Source: Sphingomonas sp. TREG-RG-20F-R18-01
Lineage (GTDB): Bacteria; Pseudomonadota; Alphaproteobacteria; Sphingomonadales; Sphingomonadaceae
Assembly: GCF_022662475.1 (NCBI RefSeq)
Contig: NZ_JAKNQQ010000006.1
Location: 186,001-250,000 of the forward strand
Length of the DNA: 64,000 bases
Direction: 5' to 3'
Shown: piece by piece, positions 48,637 through 58,175 of the stretch
Layout of the letters: every line of letters starts with the position of its first letter
How positions within the stretch are numbered: position 1 is the first letter of the stretch
Position numbers and translations under genes: made by a program
The notes under the pieces: generated by a model
Databases searched by the model: none
What the model saw: the letters and a program-made list of their open reading frames with translations, nothing else
What the model was told of the DNA's origin: nothing

Positions 48637-49554
48637 CTAGCGGTCGGTCCCTGGCACCGGGGCGGTGGACTTGGTGCGATGCGGCTCCAGCCATCCGCCA
48701 TCCGCCAGCCAGTCGTTGAGCCGATCGGGCCAGTGGAGGATCGAGATCCGGTTGGATTCGTCCAGATTGAACGCGTGCCCGCTGTCTGCGAACATATGCA
48801 ACTCGGCCGAAACGCCAGCGGCGCGCAGTTGTTCGTACAGTGCGACCGACGGTGTCGCGCAACAGGGATCGCGGCTTCCGGCCACGATGAAGGCCGGCGG
48901 GGCGTCGGCGACGGCCTTCGCAGGGATGCCGCGCGGCCCGGGAAACACGAGGATCTGGAAATCGGGACGCGCCGATTGCCGGTCGATCCGGTCGGTAACG
49001 GGTCGCCCGGCAGGCTCGGGATTGTCCGCGATGAGCGACACCAGTTCGCCCCCGGCCGAGAACCCCATGACCCCGATGCGGGCCGGGTCGATTCCATAAT
49101 CGGCGGCGTGCGCGCGAACCCAGCGCACGGCCCGCCGGGCGTCATCGGCCGCGTCGCCTTCGACCGAATATGGCGCGCCGGGCTCGTTCGCGAGGCGGTA
49201 TTTCAGGACGAACGCGGACACCCCCATCCGGTTCAGCGCGGTGGCCACCTTGGTGCCTTCGTTGGTCCAGACCAGCAGTTTGTGGCCGCCCCCCGGGAAG
49301 ATCACGACGGCCGCGCCGGTGTTGTGCTCTTTCTTTGCCGGATAGGCGAGCACCGTCGGTTGTCGAATGTTGCGGACCCAATAGTCGCGCCCGATCTCGG
49401 GGGCGGGAGGACGCGCGTCCTTGCCCGGTGCGCCGCTCGGCCAGAGCGGAATGGTGACCGGCGTTGAGGCGTGCTCCGGCGGGGGATCCTGCGCGTCAGC
49501 GCCAGTTGCCGTAAGGCCAAGGCACGCAAGGGCCATCCAAGCTGTCACACGCAC
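48637..49554 (-). CDS. Exported alpha/beta hydrolase, BD-FAE/acetyl xylan esterase-like
   Basis: The 305-residue protein has a signal peptide (TAWMALACLGLTATGADA). The hydrolase motifs are FPGGGH for the oxyanion hole, GFSAGG for the nucleophile, GSRDPCC for the acid and GHAF for the histidine. This resembles BD-FAE-type esterases that remove acetyl or feruloyl groups from xylan. The start is one of three GTGs; the GTG at 49554 has the best Shine-Dalgarno (GGGAG). It is divergent from the GH8 gene, in the hemicellulose cluster. Confidence 0.85.
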   Translation of the reverse strand: MRVTAWMALACLGLTATGADAQDPPPEHASTPVTIPLWPSGAPGKDARPPAPEIGRDYWVRNIRQPTVLAYPAKKEHNTGAAVVIFPGGGHKLLVWTNEGTKVATALNRMGVSAFVLKYRLANEPGAPYSVEGDAADDARRAVRWVRAHAADYGIDPARIGVMGFSAGGELVSLIADNPEPAGRPVTDRIDRQSARPDFQILVFPGPRGIPAKAVADAPPAFIVAGSRDPCCATPSVALYEQLRAAGVSAELHMFADSGHAFNLDESNRISILHWPDRLNDWLADGGWLEPHRTKSTAPVPGTDR

Positions 49555-49734
49555 CGTCACTCTCCCTGGAACTGCGCCGCTTTCGGGCGTTATCGCTATC
49601 ATTACCATCGCGCCGATGGCGGTGAGCGCGATCATCGGCTCGCCACGGTTCGCTTGCAATGGGCAAAAGGCGCGCTAGCCTTTGAATGATTGCGTTAGCA
49701 AAATCGTGCCGGAAGATGCGCGAGACGGAGAAGG

Positions 49735-51264
49735 ATGGCGATGGAGAGCAGGATGGTGCGGCCGCAACGCTCGTTGATGGCTGCGGGGCTGGCAGCGCTT
49801 GCGTGTGCCGCCTCGCCGATCGCAGCGCAGACCGGCGCGACACCCGCCGCCTCCACGCCCCCGCCCGGTACGATCGATAGCGGGTATCAGGACAGGCCGC
49901 TGGGTCCGATCACGCGGTTCGACGGAGCGGGCGCGGGTGCGGTCAAGACCGGGCAATATCGTAACCTGTTCGCCGAACAGCTCGGTCTGACCGACGCCCA
50001 GACTCGGGCGAAGATCGATGCGGTGTTCCACCAGCTGTTCTACGGAGATGGTCAGGAACAACGGATCTATTTCGAAAGCGGCGCGAACGCGAACGGGCCG
50101 TTGGCGTATGTGACCGACTGGGCCAATAACGACGCCCGGACCGAGGGCATGAGCTACGGCATGATGATCGCCGTCCAGCTTGGCAAGAAGCGCGAGTTCG
50201 ATGCGCTGTGGAACTGGTCCAAGACGTACATGCAGATCACCGACCCGCAGAATCCATCGATCGGCTATTTCGCCTGGTCGATGGGGACGGACGGATCCCC
50301 GCGGTCGACGGGCGCCGCGCCCGACGGCGAGGAATATTACGCGATGGCGCTGTATTTCGCCGCGCGCCGCTGGGGGAACGGGACTGGAATCTACGACTAT
50401 CAGGTGGAGGGTGACCGGATCCTGCGCGGGATGCGGCACCACCCGGTAACCAGCGGGATGTCGCCGTTCCGTATCCATCCGCAGGATCCGCCCTTCACCA
50501 TGCCCGCGGCGCCATGGCCGAGCATCAACAATCGCGCGATGGCGGCGCAGGCGGCACGGGATGGAACGCCCTGGCCGCCTTTCCACCCCGACAATCGCCC
50601 ACGCCACGCAACGGTCGGCCCGATGGTGGACGAGGCGCACGCAATGGTACGCTTCGTCGCCGAGACCGACGTCGGCGGGACCGATGCCTCCTATCATCTG
50701 CCGGCCTTTTACGAACTATGGTCGCGCTGGGGGCCGGTCGAGGATCGGGCCTTCTGGGCGAAGGCTGCCGATGTCAGCCGCGACCTGTTCGTACGGGTGA
50801 CCGATCCATCGACCGGCCTCGCGCCGGATCGCAGCCATTTCGACGGATCGCCGATGCTGACCCGCGACGAGACCCCGGATCCCTTCGGCTACGATAGCTG
50901 GCGAACCGTCAGCAACTGGTCGGTCGATTACGGCTGGTGGGCCAAGGACGTCCGGCAGCGCGTGCTCAGCGACCGGATACAGGCGTTCCTTATCGGGCAG
51001 GGGATCGACCGGTTCGCGGACCGTTATACGCTGGACGGCACGCCGCTCTCGACCCGGCATTCACCAGGCATGGTCGCAGCCACCGCCGTCGGCGGGTTCG
51101 CGGCGACACCGGGGCCTAATTCCAGGGCGTTTCTGCAAAAGCTATGGGACATGCCGGTGCCGACCGGAGAGCAGCGCTATTTCGACGGCATGCTGCAATT
51201 GCTGAGCCTGATGCACTGCGGCGGGCAATTTCGGGTCGTGGATCGGCCGCAAGAGTCGCGGTGA
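49735..51264 (+). CDS. GH8 glycoside hydrolase (reducing-end xylose-releasing exo-oligoxylanase or xylanase type)
   Basis: The 509-residue protein has a signal peptide ending near residue 31 (PIAAQ). The GH8 (alpha/alpha)6 barrel carries a probable catalytic glutamate, E137, in [15 protein letters not shown] and [14 protein letters not shown] further on. It most resembles exo-oligoxylanases (EC 3.2.1.156) but may be an endoxylanase. The ATG at 49735 is used; ATGs at 49741 and 49753 are alternatives. It would release xylose from arabinoxylan fragments in the periplasm. Confidence 0.88.
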   Translation: MAMESRMVRPQRSLMAAGLAALACAASPIAAQTGATPAASTPPPGTIDSGYQDRPLGPITRFDGAGAGAVKTGQYRNLFAEQLGLTDAQTRAKIDAVFHQLFYGDGQEQRIYFESGANANGPLAYVTDWANNDARTEGMSYGMMIAVQLGKKREFDALWNWSKTYMQITDPQNPSIGYFAWSMGTDGSPRSTGAAPDGEEYYAMALYFAARRWGNGTGIYDYQVEGDRILRGMRHHPVTSGMSPFRIHPQDPPFTMPAAPWPSINNRAMAAQAARDGTPWPPFHPDNRPRHATVGPMVDEAHAMVRFVAETDVGGTDASYHLPAFYELWSRWGPVEDRAFWAKAADVSRDLFVRVTDPSTGLAPDRSHFDGSPMLTRDETPDPFGYDSWRTVSNWSVDYGWWAKDVRQRVLSDRIQAFLIGQGIDRFADRYTLDGTPLSTRHSPGMVAATAVGGFAATPGPNSRAFLQKLWDMPVPTGEQRYFDGMLQLLSLMHCGGQFRVVDRPQESR

Positions 51265-51274
51265 GCTGGGTGTA

Positions 51275-51292
51275 GGCGCGGCGCCCCGCGCC
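51275..51292. terminator. GC-rich hairpin between converging GH8 and esterase genes
   Basis: A 7-bp stem (GGCGCGG with CCGCGCC) and 4-base loop sit in the 129-bp gap between two stop codons. No T-run follows, so it is a weak terminator call. Confidence 0.4.
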
Positions 51293-51393
51293 GTACGACC
51301 GCGTTCACCGCGGTGCTCGGGCGCGCAGTATGGTGCGGCGGGCCGGGTCTGCGCAGGCCGCTCGCCCGGCCGACGAACGCTTGCCGGCGACGC

Positions 51394-53331
51394 CTAGGGA
51401 AGCGCCAACTCGAAGGGGCCTGCCGGGAGTCCGGCGTCGTCGACCAGGTTGACGACCGGGAAGTCCGCCCAGGCATAGCGAACGCGCGTCGCAGGCCGAC
51501 CATCGCCGGTCAGCGTCACGCGGTTCCCCGCGACGGTGGCCACCGCGTACCGGCATGACCCGGCCGCGGCCCCGCAAAGCTCGAACCCCGTCGCCTGCGT
51601 CGCGCTGCGCGTATGGAGCGCGCCCGTAACCCCGTCGAACGTCACGCTGACCGCGTCGCTGGTCGCGCGCGCGACGTGCATGGCGCGTGGCCCCGATGCC
51701 GACGTCGGCGTGCCATAGGCGAGCGCGCCCATCGCGCGTGCCAGGCGTCGGCCCACTTCGTGCTTCTCGCCGGGATGGATATCGAGCGGATCACCGAGAT
51801 CGATCACCTGGGCCAGGGCGGCATGCCCGTCACGCTCCGCGACGCGGCGCTGATCTTCGCGGACCTGCGCGGTCCCGCTATCGCCCGGCGCGATCGACGG
51901 CGTGCCGAACCCGGGCAGCGACACGATCGCGAAGGGCAAATTGGGCACCGCGACCTGCTTGCGCCATTCCGCCATCATCGCCGTCAGCCGGTCGGCATAG
52001 CCCGGATAGGCGGTATCGGATTCCCCCTGATACCACGCCACCCCGGCGAGTCCGGTCTGGCCAAGCGGGCTGATCATCGCATTGTAGATCGTGCCCGCAC
52101 CGGTAATGTCGTCCCATGGCACGCGCGGGGTGGTGCCACTGACGCGCCGGGCGACGGCATAACGCCAGCCATCGGCAATCGGCACGGCACTGCCATCAGC
52201 GAAGGTCAACTTCATCGCTTCCGCAGGGCCAGGCATGCCGCCGGTCGAATAGGCATTTTCGACGTTGATGGTGATGACGTTTACGCCAGCGTGCAGCGTT
52301 CCGGCGGGGACCGTATAGGAACGGGCGTCCCACCCGCCACGACCGCCGACAGGCTTGCCGTTGATCCAGGTCCGATCCGCATCGTCGATCGCGCCGATGG
52401 CGATCGTCGCCATCTGGCGCGCCTGGGCGGCGCTCAATGTGACGGTCTTCTGATACCAGAGCATGCCGAGATATGTCTCGAGCGCCGGGACACCCCAATT
52501 CTCGTAAAAGGTAATCCGCGGCACGGGGTGCCAGTCGAGCGCGGCGTCCGGTTGCCACGGTTCCTGTCCTGGCCTGTCGCCGGTTTTGTCGCGCCACCAG
52601 TCTTCCCACGCGCGACCCGCCGCGCGACTCGCTGCCGCGGGATCACGCGCGTACAGAGCGAGCAAATCGGCCTGCGCGCCCCGCCCGGCTGCGCGCTGGG
52701 CATCCTCGCCCATCCAGGCGGCGATCTGCGATCCGCCCCAGCTCGCATGGATCGCACCGATCGGTATGTTGGCGGCCTTGCGGAGCGCCTGCGCCATGTA
52801 GAAGCACGCGGCGGAAAACCCGCCGGTCGTCTGCGCCCCGGCGGCCGCCCAGACGGGCTGCTGTCCGAAATGGTCGAGCGGTTTTGCCGATGTCGCCTTT
52901 GCGATCGTCACGAGCCGAAGCTGATCGTCCGCGGAACCCATCGTCTGGCCAAAGCCGTCCTGCGCGCGCTCGACCGTCATTTCCATGTTGCTTTGGCCCG
53001 AGCACAGGAAGACGTCGCCGAGCAGCACGTCATGAAGCTGCGTCGTGCCACTGGGTGCCATGACCAGCATGTCATAGGGACCCCCGGCCGGCAGCGGCGG
53101 CAGGGTCGCGCGAAAGCGTCCGTCCTTCTGCGCGCGTGTCTGGGCGGATCGCCCCCCGAGCACGACGGTGACCGCTTCGCCCGGAATCGCTTCGCCCGTC
53201 ACGACGATCGGCTGATTGCGCTGGACGACCGCATGGTCGCCGAGCACCCCGCCCAGCTTCGGTGCCGCCAGCGCGCTGGTCGCAGCGGAACCGGCGAGCA
53301 GCAAACCGATGCCGGTCGCCAAGGCGCGCAT
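51394..53331 (-). CDS. Exported sialate O-acetylesterase-family esterase
   Basis: The 645-residue protein has a signal peptide (ALATGIGLLLAGSAATSALA) and an SGNH-like esterase domain with the nucleophile in GQSNME (S114). It is the SASA type with an inserted beta domain, and the aspartate-histidine pair is in DIHPGEKHE. In plant-polymer clusters such enzymes remove O-acetyl groups from xylan. The name for sialate reflects the family, not a proven substrate. It overlaps the galM stop by 1 bp. Confidence 0.9.
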   Translation of the reverse strand: MRALATGIGLLLAGSAATSALAAPKLGGVLGDHAVVQRNQPIVVTGEAIPGEAVTVVLGGRSAQTRAQKDGRFRATLPPLPAGGPYDMLVMAPSGTTQLHDVLLGDVFLCSGQSNMEMTVERAQDGFGQTMGSADDQLRLVTIAKATSAKPLDHFGQQPVWAAAGAQTTGGFSAACFYMAQALRKAANIPIGAIHASWGGSQIAAWMGEDAQRAAGRGAQADLLALYARDPAAASRAAGRAWEDWWRDKTGDRPGQEPWQPDAALDWHPVPRITFYENWGVPALETYLGMLWYQKTVTLSAAQARQMATIAIGAIDDADRTWINGKPVGGRGGWDARSYTVPAGTLHAGVNVITINVENAYSTGGMPGPAEAMKLTFADGSAVPIADGWRYAVARRVSGTTPRVPWDDITGAGTIYNAMISPLGQTGLAGVAWYQGESDTAYPGYADRLTAMMAEWRKQVAVPNLPFAIVSLPGFGTPSIAPGDSGTAQVREDQRRVAERDGHAALAQVIDLGDPLDIHPGEKHEVGRRLARAMGALAYGTPTSASGPRAMHVARATSDAVSVTFDGVTGALHTRSATQATGFELCGAAAGSCRYAVATVAGNRVTLTGDGRPATRVRYAWADFPVVNLVDDAGLPAGPFELALP

Positions 53332-54479
53332 CAGCGCGCGCTCACCGAAAAGCGATAGACGATGACGTTGCGATACGTCTGGCCAGGGTCAAGCCGCGCC
53401 GATCCGAGCGCCGGCTGATTGGGCGTGTCAGGGAACACCTGCGGTTCGAGCGCGAGTCCGTCGCCCTGTCGATAAGCGTGGCCCGATTTGCCGACCGCCG
53501 TCCCGTCCAGGAAATTCCCTGTGTAGAGCTGTACCCCGGGCTGGTTCGAGAGCACTTCCATCGTGCGCCCCGTCGTCGGGTCCTCTACCCTTGCGGTGAG
53601 GCGGGGTGTTTTGCTCACATCGCGCGCGATTACGAAATTCTCGTCATAGCCCTGGCCGAAGACGATTTGCGGGTCGCTCGCATCGCGGATGCGGCTGCCG
53701 ATGACGGTCGGCTGGCGGAAGTCGAACGGCGTGCCGGCCACCGGGCGAAGCTGCCCGGTCGGGATCAGCGTTGCGTCGACGGGTGTCGTCATGTCGGCCG
53801 GGATGGTCAGCACCGCGTCATAGATCGAACGCTGTGCGGCTTCCCCGCCAAGGTTGAAGAAGCTGTGGTTGGTGATGTTCACGATCGTCGGCTTGGTCGT
53901 GGTCGCGCGATATTCGACCGACAATTCATTGGCGTCGTTCAGCGTATAGGTGGCCGTGACGCGCAATTCACCGGGATAGCCTTCCTCGCCATCGGCACTG
54001 GTATAGGCGAGGGTGACATGGGCCTTTGCGCCGCCTGCCGCCTCGACGATCCGCCAAAGCCGCTTGTCGAAACCTTTCACGCCGCCGTGTAAAGCATTGG
54101 TCTTGTCGTTGAGCGCCAGCGAATAGCTGCGTCCGTCAATCGAGAAACGACCGCCCTTGATGCGGTTGGCATAGCGACCGACGGTAGCGCCGAAGTAGTT
54201 CGGCGCGGCGAGATATCCCCGCATGTCCGCGTAACCGAGCGTGACATCGGCAACCCTGCCGTCGCGATCCGGGACTTCGACCGCCTGCAGGATCGCGCCG
54301 TAACTGAGGATACGGGCGCGCATGCCGTGCGCGTTGGTCAAGGTGACGGCCTCGACCGTCTCGCCATCGGCAAGCGTCCCGAACCGCGTGCGATCCGCGC
54401 TGGCGGCCTGGGCTGCAGAAGGGGCAACGGCGGCTAGAACGCCGACGGAAAGCGTCATGATTGCGATGGCCTTGAACAT
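53331..54479 (-). CDS. galM: Exported aldose 1-epimerase
   Basis: The 382-residue galactose mutarotase-fold protein has a signal peptide (SVGVLAAVAPSAAQA). Its motifs are GATVGRYANRIKGGRF, NALHGG with a catalytic histidine, and NHSFFNLGG with a second histidine. GYDENFV carries the catalytic glutamate region. It interconverts sugar anomers (galactose, arabinose or xylose type), which would serve sugars released by the cluster enzymes. The ATG at 54477-54479 has GGAGAAGG upstream. Confidence 0.92.
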   Translation of the reverse strand: MFKAIAIMTLSVGVLAAVAPSAAQAASADRTRFGTLADGETVEAVTLTNAHGMRARILSYGAILQAVEVPDRDGRVADVTLGYADMRGYLAAPNYFGATVGRYANRIKGGRFSIDGRSYSLALNDKTNALHGGVKGFDKRLWRIVEAAGGAKAHVTLAYTSADGEEGYPGELRVTATYTLNDANELSVEYRATTTKPTIVNITNHSFFNLGGEAAQRSIYDAVLTIPADMTTPVDATLIPTGQLRPVAGTPFDFRQPTVIGSRIRDASDPQIVFGQGYDENFVIARDVSKTPRLTARVEDPTTGRTMEVLSNQPGVQLYTGNFLDGTAVGKSGHAYRQGDGLALEPQVFPDTPNQPALGSARLDPGQTYRNVIVYRFSVSAR

Positions 54480-54525
54480 GAAAGTCCTTCTCCAGGGCCG
54501 GTCCGACGGCACCGTGCTTGCGCCG

Positions 54526-54552
54526 TTGACGTCACGGCTTGCCACTTATACT
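54526..54552 (+). promoter_or_regulatory. Candidate promoter for the GH51 gene
   Basis: TTGACG (54526-54531) and TATACT (54547-54552) lie in the 143-bp gap between the divergent galM and GH51 starts, but 15 bp apart, slightly short. The -35 lies inside a perfect TGACGTCA palindrome (54527-54534) that could be an operator. Confidence 0.35.
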
Positions 54553-54622
54553 CAGACAAGATCGATCAAAGAGCAACCCCTCGAGCAAGGGTGTGGCAAC
54601 GATTCGGAGAGGGATTATCGCG

Positions 54623-56194
54623 ATGCTGCATCATGTTCGTCTTGCCTTATGCTTGGGCGTCGCAAGTCTTCCGGCAATGGCCGTTGCGCAGCAGGGCGCT
54701 GATCCCGCGACGAGCGCAACGGGAGAAATCCACGCCGATCGGCCGGGGCCACGGATGAACCGGCAGGTGTTCGGACAGTTCGCCGAGCATCTCGGGCACG
54801 GCATCTACGGCGGGATCTGGGTCGGCGAGAAATCGTCCATCCCCAACGACCACGGCTATCGGCGCGATGTGCTGGATGCGCTCAGGGCGATCAAGGTGCC
54901 GATGGTTCGCTGGCCCGGCGGATGTTTCGCCGACGAATATCATTGGCGGGACGGGATCGGTGCGCGCGCCAAGCGCCCGGTCAAGATCAACACCAACTGG
55001 GGCGGCGTCGACGAGGATAACGCGTTCGGAACGAACGAATATATGGGTTTCGTCGAGCGTCTGGGCGCCGAATCCTACGTGTCGGCGAACGTTGGCAGCG
55101 CAGCCCCAAGCGAAACCGCGCAATGGGTGGAGTATATGACGTCGCCGAGCGGGTCGACGCTGGCGAAGGAACGTGCGGCCAACGGGCATCCGGCGCCGTT
55201 CAAGCTCAACTACATCGGCATCGGCAACGAACTCTGGGGCTGTGGCGGTAACATGCGCGCCGAATATGCGGCGGACCTGACCAACCGCTACGCCCTGTTC
55301 GCCAAGGCCGGCGGTACCAACAAACTGCTCAAGATCGCGAGCGGCCCGAGCGACGCCAATTACGAATGGACCGAGACGATGATGCGTCTCGCGGGCAAGA
55401 ACATCGACGGTCTCGCGCTGCATTACTACACGCGGCCGCGCGACAAGGTCTGGGGCGACAAGGGCCCTGCACTCGGCTTTTCCGAAAACGAGTGGGCGTC
55501 CACCATGGCGCATACGCTGCAGATGGACGAATTCGTCACCAAGCATTCGGCGATCATGGACAAATACGATCCCGAGAAGAAGACATGGCTGGTCGTCGAC
55601 GAATGGGGCACGTGGTACGATCCGGCCCCCGGCAGCAACCCGGGCTTTCTGATCCAGCAGAACAGCGTGCGCGATGCGGTCGTCGCGGGCGTCAACCTCA
55701 ATATCTTCGCGCACCATGCTGACCGCGTGAAGATGGCGGCGGTCGCGCAGATGGTGAACGTGTTGCAAGCGATGTTGCTCACCGATGGCGCGCGCATGGT
55801 CAAGACGCCGACCTATTGGGTGTTCGACCTGTACAAGCCCTGGCAGGACGCGACGGTGCTGCCGATCGACGTGACATCGCCCTGGTATCACAAGGACGCC
55901 TTTGCCTTGCCCGCGATCAGTGCATCGGCCGTGCGCGACACGGCGGGGCAGGTGCATGTCGCGCTCGTGAACCTGGATCCCACGCGCGCGATCCCGCTGT
56001 CGGTCGCGTTGACGGGAGTCGCTGCCTCCAGCGTTTCGGGAAGGATCGTGACGGGCGCGCACATGGATTCGCACAACAGCTTCGAGCAGCCCGACGTGGT
56101 CAAGCCGGCATCATTTGGTGCGGCGCAGATTGCCGGCGGAACCCTGACCGCCACGCTTCCGGCGATGTCCGTGGTGGTGCTCGACCTGCACTGA
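54623..56194 (+). CDS. Exported GH51 alpha-L-arabinofuranosidase
   Basis: The 523-residue protein has a signal peptide to about residue 23. A GH51 catalytic barrel follows, with acid/base E203 in GIGNELWG and nucleophile E327 in VVDEWGTW. GQFAEHLG and RWPGGCFADEY near the start are further family marks, and a C-terminal beta domain completes it. It would cut arabinose side chains from arabinoxylan or arabinan. The ATG at 54623 has GGAGAGGGA at 54606-54614. Confidence 0.95.
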   Translation: MLHHVRLALCLGVASLPAMAVAQQGADPATSATGEIHADRPGPRMNRQVFGQFAEHLGHGIYGGIWVGEKSSIPNDHGYRRDVLDALRAIKVPMVRWPGGCFADEYHWRDGIGARAKRPVKINTNWGGVDEDNAFGTNEYMGFVERLGAESYVSANVGSAAPSETAQWVEYMTSPSGSTLAKERAANGHPAPFKLNYIGIGNELWGCGGNMRAEYAADLTNRYALFAKAGGTNKLLKIASGPSDANYEWTETMMRLAGKNIDGLALHYYTRPRDKVWGDKGPALGFSENEWASTMAHTLQMDEFVTKHSAIMDKYDPEKKTWLVVDEWGTWYDPAPGSNPGFLIQQNSVRDAVVAGVNLNIFAHHADRVKMAAVAQMVNVLQAMLLTDGARMVKTPTYWVFDLYKPWQDATVLPIDVTSPWYHKDAFALPAISASAVRDTAGQVHVALVNLDPTRAIPLSVALTGVAASSVSGRIVTGAHMDSHNSFEQPDVVKPASFGAAQIAGGTLTATLPAMSVVVLDLH

Positions 56195-56224
56195 GCGACA
56201 CGGCGGAACGGGGGAGGTGGGCTG

Positions 56225-58147
56225 ATGCAACGGACGGTATCGAAACGCCTGCGCACGATCGGTCTCGGCGTCGCCGGGATCGGCCTGGCGCTCGTACCGG
56301 CGCTGGCGCTGGCGGATAATCTCGCCCCGACCGGCCGTTGGAGCGCGAACGGCGACGGAGCTGCCAGGCTGCCGCCGATGGGGTGGAACAGCTGGAACGC
56401 GTTCGGCACCGACGTCAGTGAGGAAAAGGTGATCGCCTCCGCGAAGATCATCGCGGACAGCGGGTTGGCCGCCAAAGGGTATCGGTACATCGACATCGAC
56501 GATGGCTGGTGGCTCAAGCGGCGTCAGCCGGACGGGCGGATGGTCATCCGCACCGCGACCTTTCCGTCGGCGGCGGGGGCAGGGCCGGGTGGGGACACAA
56601 GTTTCAGGCCACTTACCGACCGGCTGCACGCGATGGGCTTCAAGGCCGGGATCTATTCCGATATCGGCCGCAACTCGTGCGGGCAGATCTACGCGTCGAC
56701 CGCGCCCAACCAGCCCCAAGGAACCGTCGCGGAACGAGAGGTCGGGCTTTACGGACATGTCGATCAGGACATTCGTCTGTATTTCGCCGACTGGGGGTTC
56801 GACCTGATCAAGGTCGATGGCTGCGGCATTCGCGGACTGCCCGCCAGCAGCAAGCTCGTCCAGGCCGGCACGTACCGGGCGTTCGCACCGATCATCGATC
56901 CGGAGTCGCTCGGACGTACCGATATCCCGACGGTACGCGGACTGTATCAGTCGGTCGGGGCGGCGTTGAAACGCTATAACCCCGACCGCGACTATCTCTT
57001 CTCGATCTGCCTGTGGGGATCGGCGGACGTACGCGCGTGGGGCAAGGACCTGGGCAACATCTCGCGGACCAGCGAGGACATTTCGCCCAAATGGTCGCGG
57101 ATGCTGCACAATTTCGATACCGTGTCGCGCCGCGCGCTCTATGCCCACGCCGGGTCGTGGAATGACCCGGACATGCTGTTCGTCGGCACCGGCGACTTCG
57201 ACGTGCAGCATCTGGAGGAGGCGCGCAGTCATTTCGCCTTGTGGGCGATGGAAAACGCGCCGCTGTTCATCGGTTACGACCTGCGCAAGGCATCACCCGC
57301 GCTGATCGGCCTGCTCGGAAACACGCGGATCATCGCGCTCAATCAGGACCCCGCGGGCAACCAGGCAGTGCTGGCCTATGATACCGACGACGTCCAGATC
57401 CTGGTCAAGACGCTGGCAAGCGGCGAAAAGGCTGTCGCGATCTTCAACCGCAACGCCGTCTCGACCGACGTCGTGCTGACCGCGGCGCAGCTCAAATACA
57501 CCGACACGGCCCAGGTCGTGCTAGACGATGTGTGGACGGGGCAGAAGCGTGACTTTCGCGACGAGACGAAAATGACGCTAGCGCCGCATCAGACGCGGGT
57601 GTTCATCGCGCGCGGCGAGCGCCAGTTGCCAGCGGGGCTGTACTTGTCCGAGCAACCCGGCAGCGTAAACCCCGCCGTGGATGGCGTGACGGTTCCCGAG
57701 CACGAACCGATCGCGCATCGGGCGATTTCCGCCTGGAGCGGGACACGCGGCGGGGGGGATCGTCCGCGCTATGGCGGCTGGGGCGGGGCGCAAGCCGACA
57801 CGACGCCTTATGGCGAGACGCTGCAGGTTGCCGGGCACAGCTTCGCTACCGGCATCGGCATCCTGGCCAATTCACGAATAGAGGTCCGCAACACCGGGTT
57901 CGACCACTTCACCACGTTGGTCGGCGTTGACGATTCCGCGCGCGACCGCAGCGAGCCGGTGCGGTTCTCGGTCTATGGGGATGGCAAGCTGCTGCGCCAG
58001 TCGGCGGCCATGCGGTTCGGAGATGCGGCGGCATCAATGAAGGTCGATGTCCGCGGGGTAAAGATCATCGAGCTGGTGGCGCGGACCGCACGGCCTATGC
58101 GCTTCCCGGATCCGGTCACCTGGGCAGAAGCAGCGCTGACGCGGTAA
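56225..58147 (+). CDS. Exported GH27 alpha-galactosidase or beta-L-arabinopyranosidase with NPCBM domain
   Basis: The 640-residue protein has a signal peptide to about residue 31. The GH27 barrel has PPMGWNSWNAF, IDDGWW, nucleophile D198 in IKVDGCG, acid/base D285 in RTSEDI, and SWNDPDMLF. After an antiparallel beta domain, residues about 490-635 look like an NPCBM carbohydrate-binding module (VAGHSFATGIGILANS). GH27 holds alpha-galactosidases and beta-L-arabinopyranosidases. Next to GH51 the second is worth testing. It is 30 bp from the GH51 gene and likely co-transcribed. Confidence 0.92.
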   Translation: MQRTVSKRLRTIGLGVAGIGLALVPALALADNLAPTGRWSANGDGAARLPPMGWNSWNAFGTDVSEEKVIASAKIIADSGLAAKGYRYIDIDDGWWLKRRQPDGRMVIRTATFPSAAGAGPGGDTSFRPLTDRLHAMGFKAGIYSDIGRNSCGQIYASTAPNQPQGTVAEREVGLYGHVDQDIRLYFADWGFDLIKVDGCGIRGLPASSKLVQAGTYRAFAPIIDPESLGRTDIPTVRGLYQSVGAALKRYNPDRDYLFSICLWGSADVRAWGKDLGNISRTSEDISPKWSRMLHNFDTVSRRALYAHAGSWNDPDMLFVGTGDFDVQHLEEARSHFALWAMENAPLFIGYDLRKASPALIGLLGNTRIIALNQDPAGNQAVLAYDTDDVQILVKTLASGEKAVAIFNRNAVSTDVVLTAAQLKYTDTAQVVLDDVWTGQKRDFRDETKMTLAPHQTRVFIARGERQLPAGLYLSEQPGSVNPAVDGVTVPEHEPIAHRAISAWSGTRGGGDRPRYGGWGGAQADTTPYGETLQVAGHSFATGIGILANSRIEVRNTGFDHFTTLVGVDDSARDRSEPVRFSVYGDGKLLRQSAAMRFGDAAASMKVDVRGVKIIELVARTARPMRFPDPVTWAEAALTR

Positions 58148-58175
58148 CCGGGTGAACCGACGGCCGCGCCGGGAA

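Noticed and set aside
49690..49701. TTGC-N4-GCAA upstream of the GH8 gene as a LacI-type operator
   Set aside because: The half-sites are only 4 bp long and the centre is not symmetric, so it is within chance expectation.
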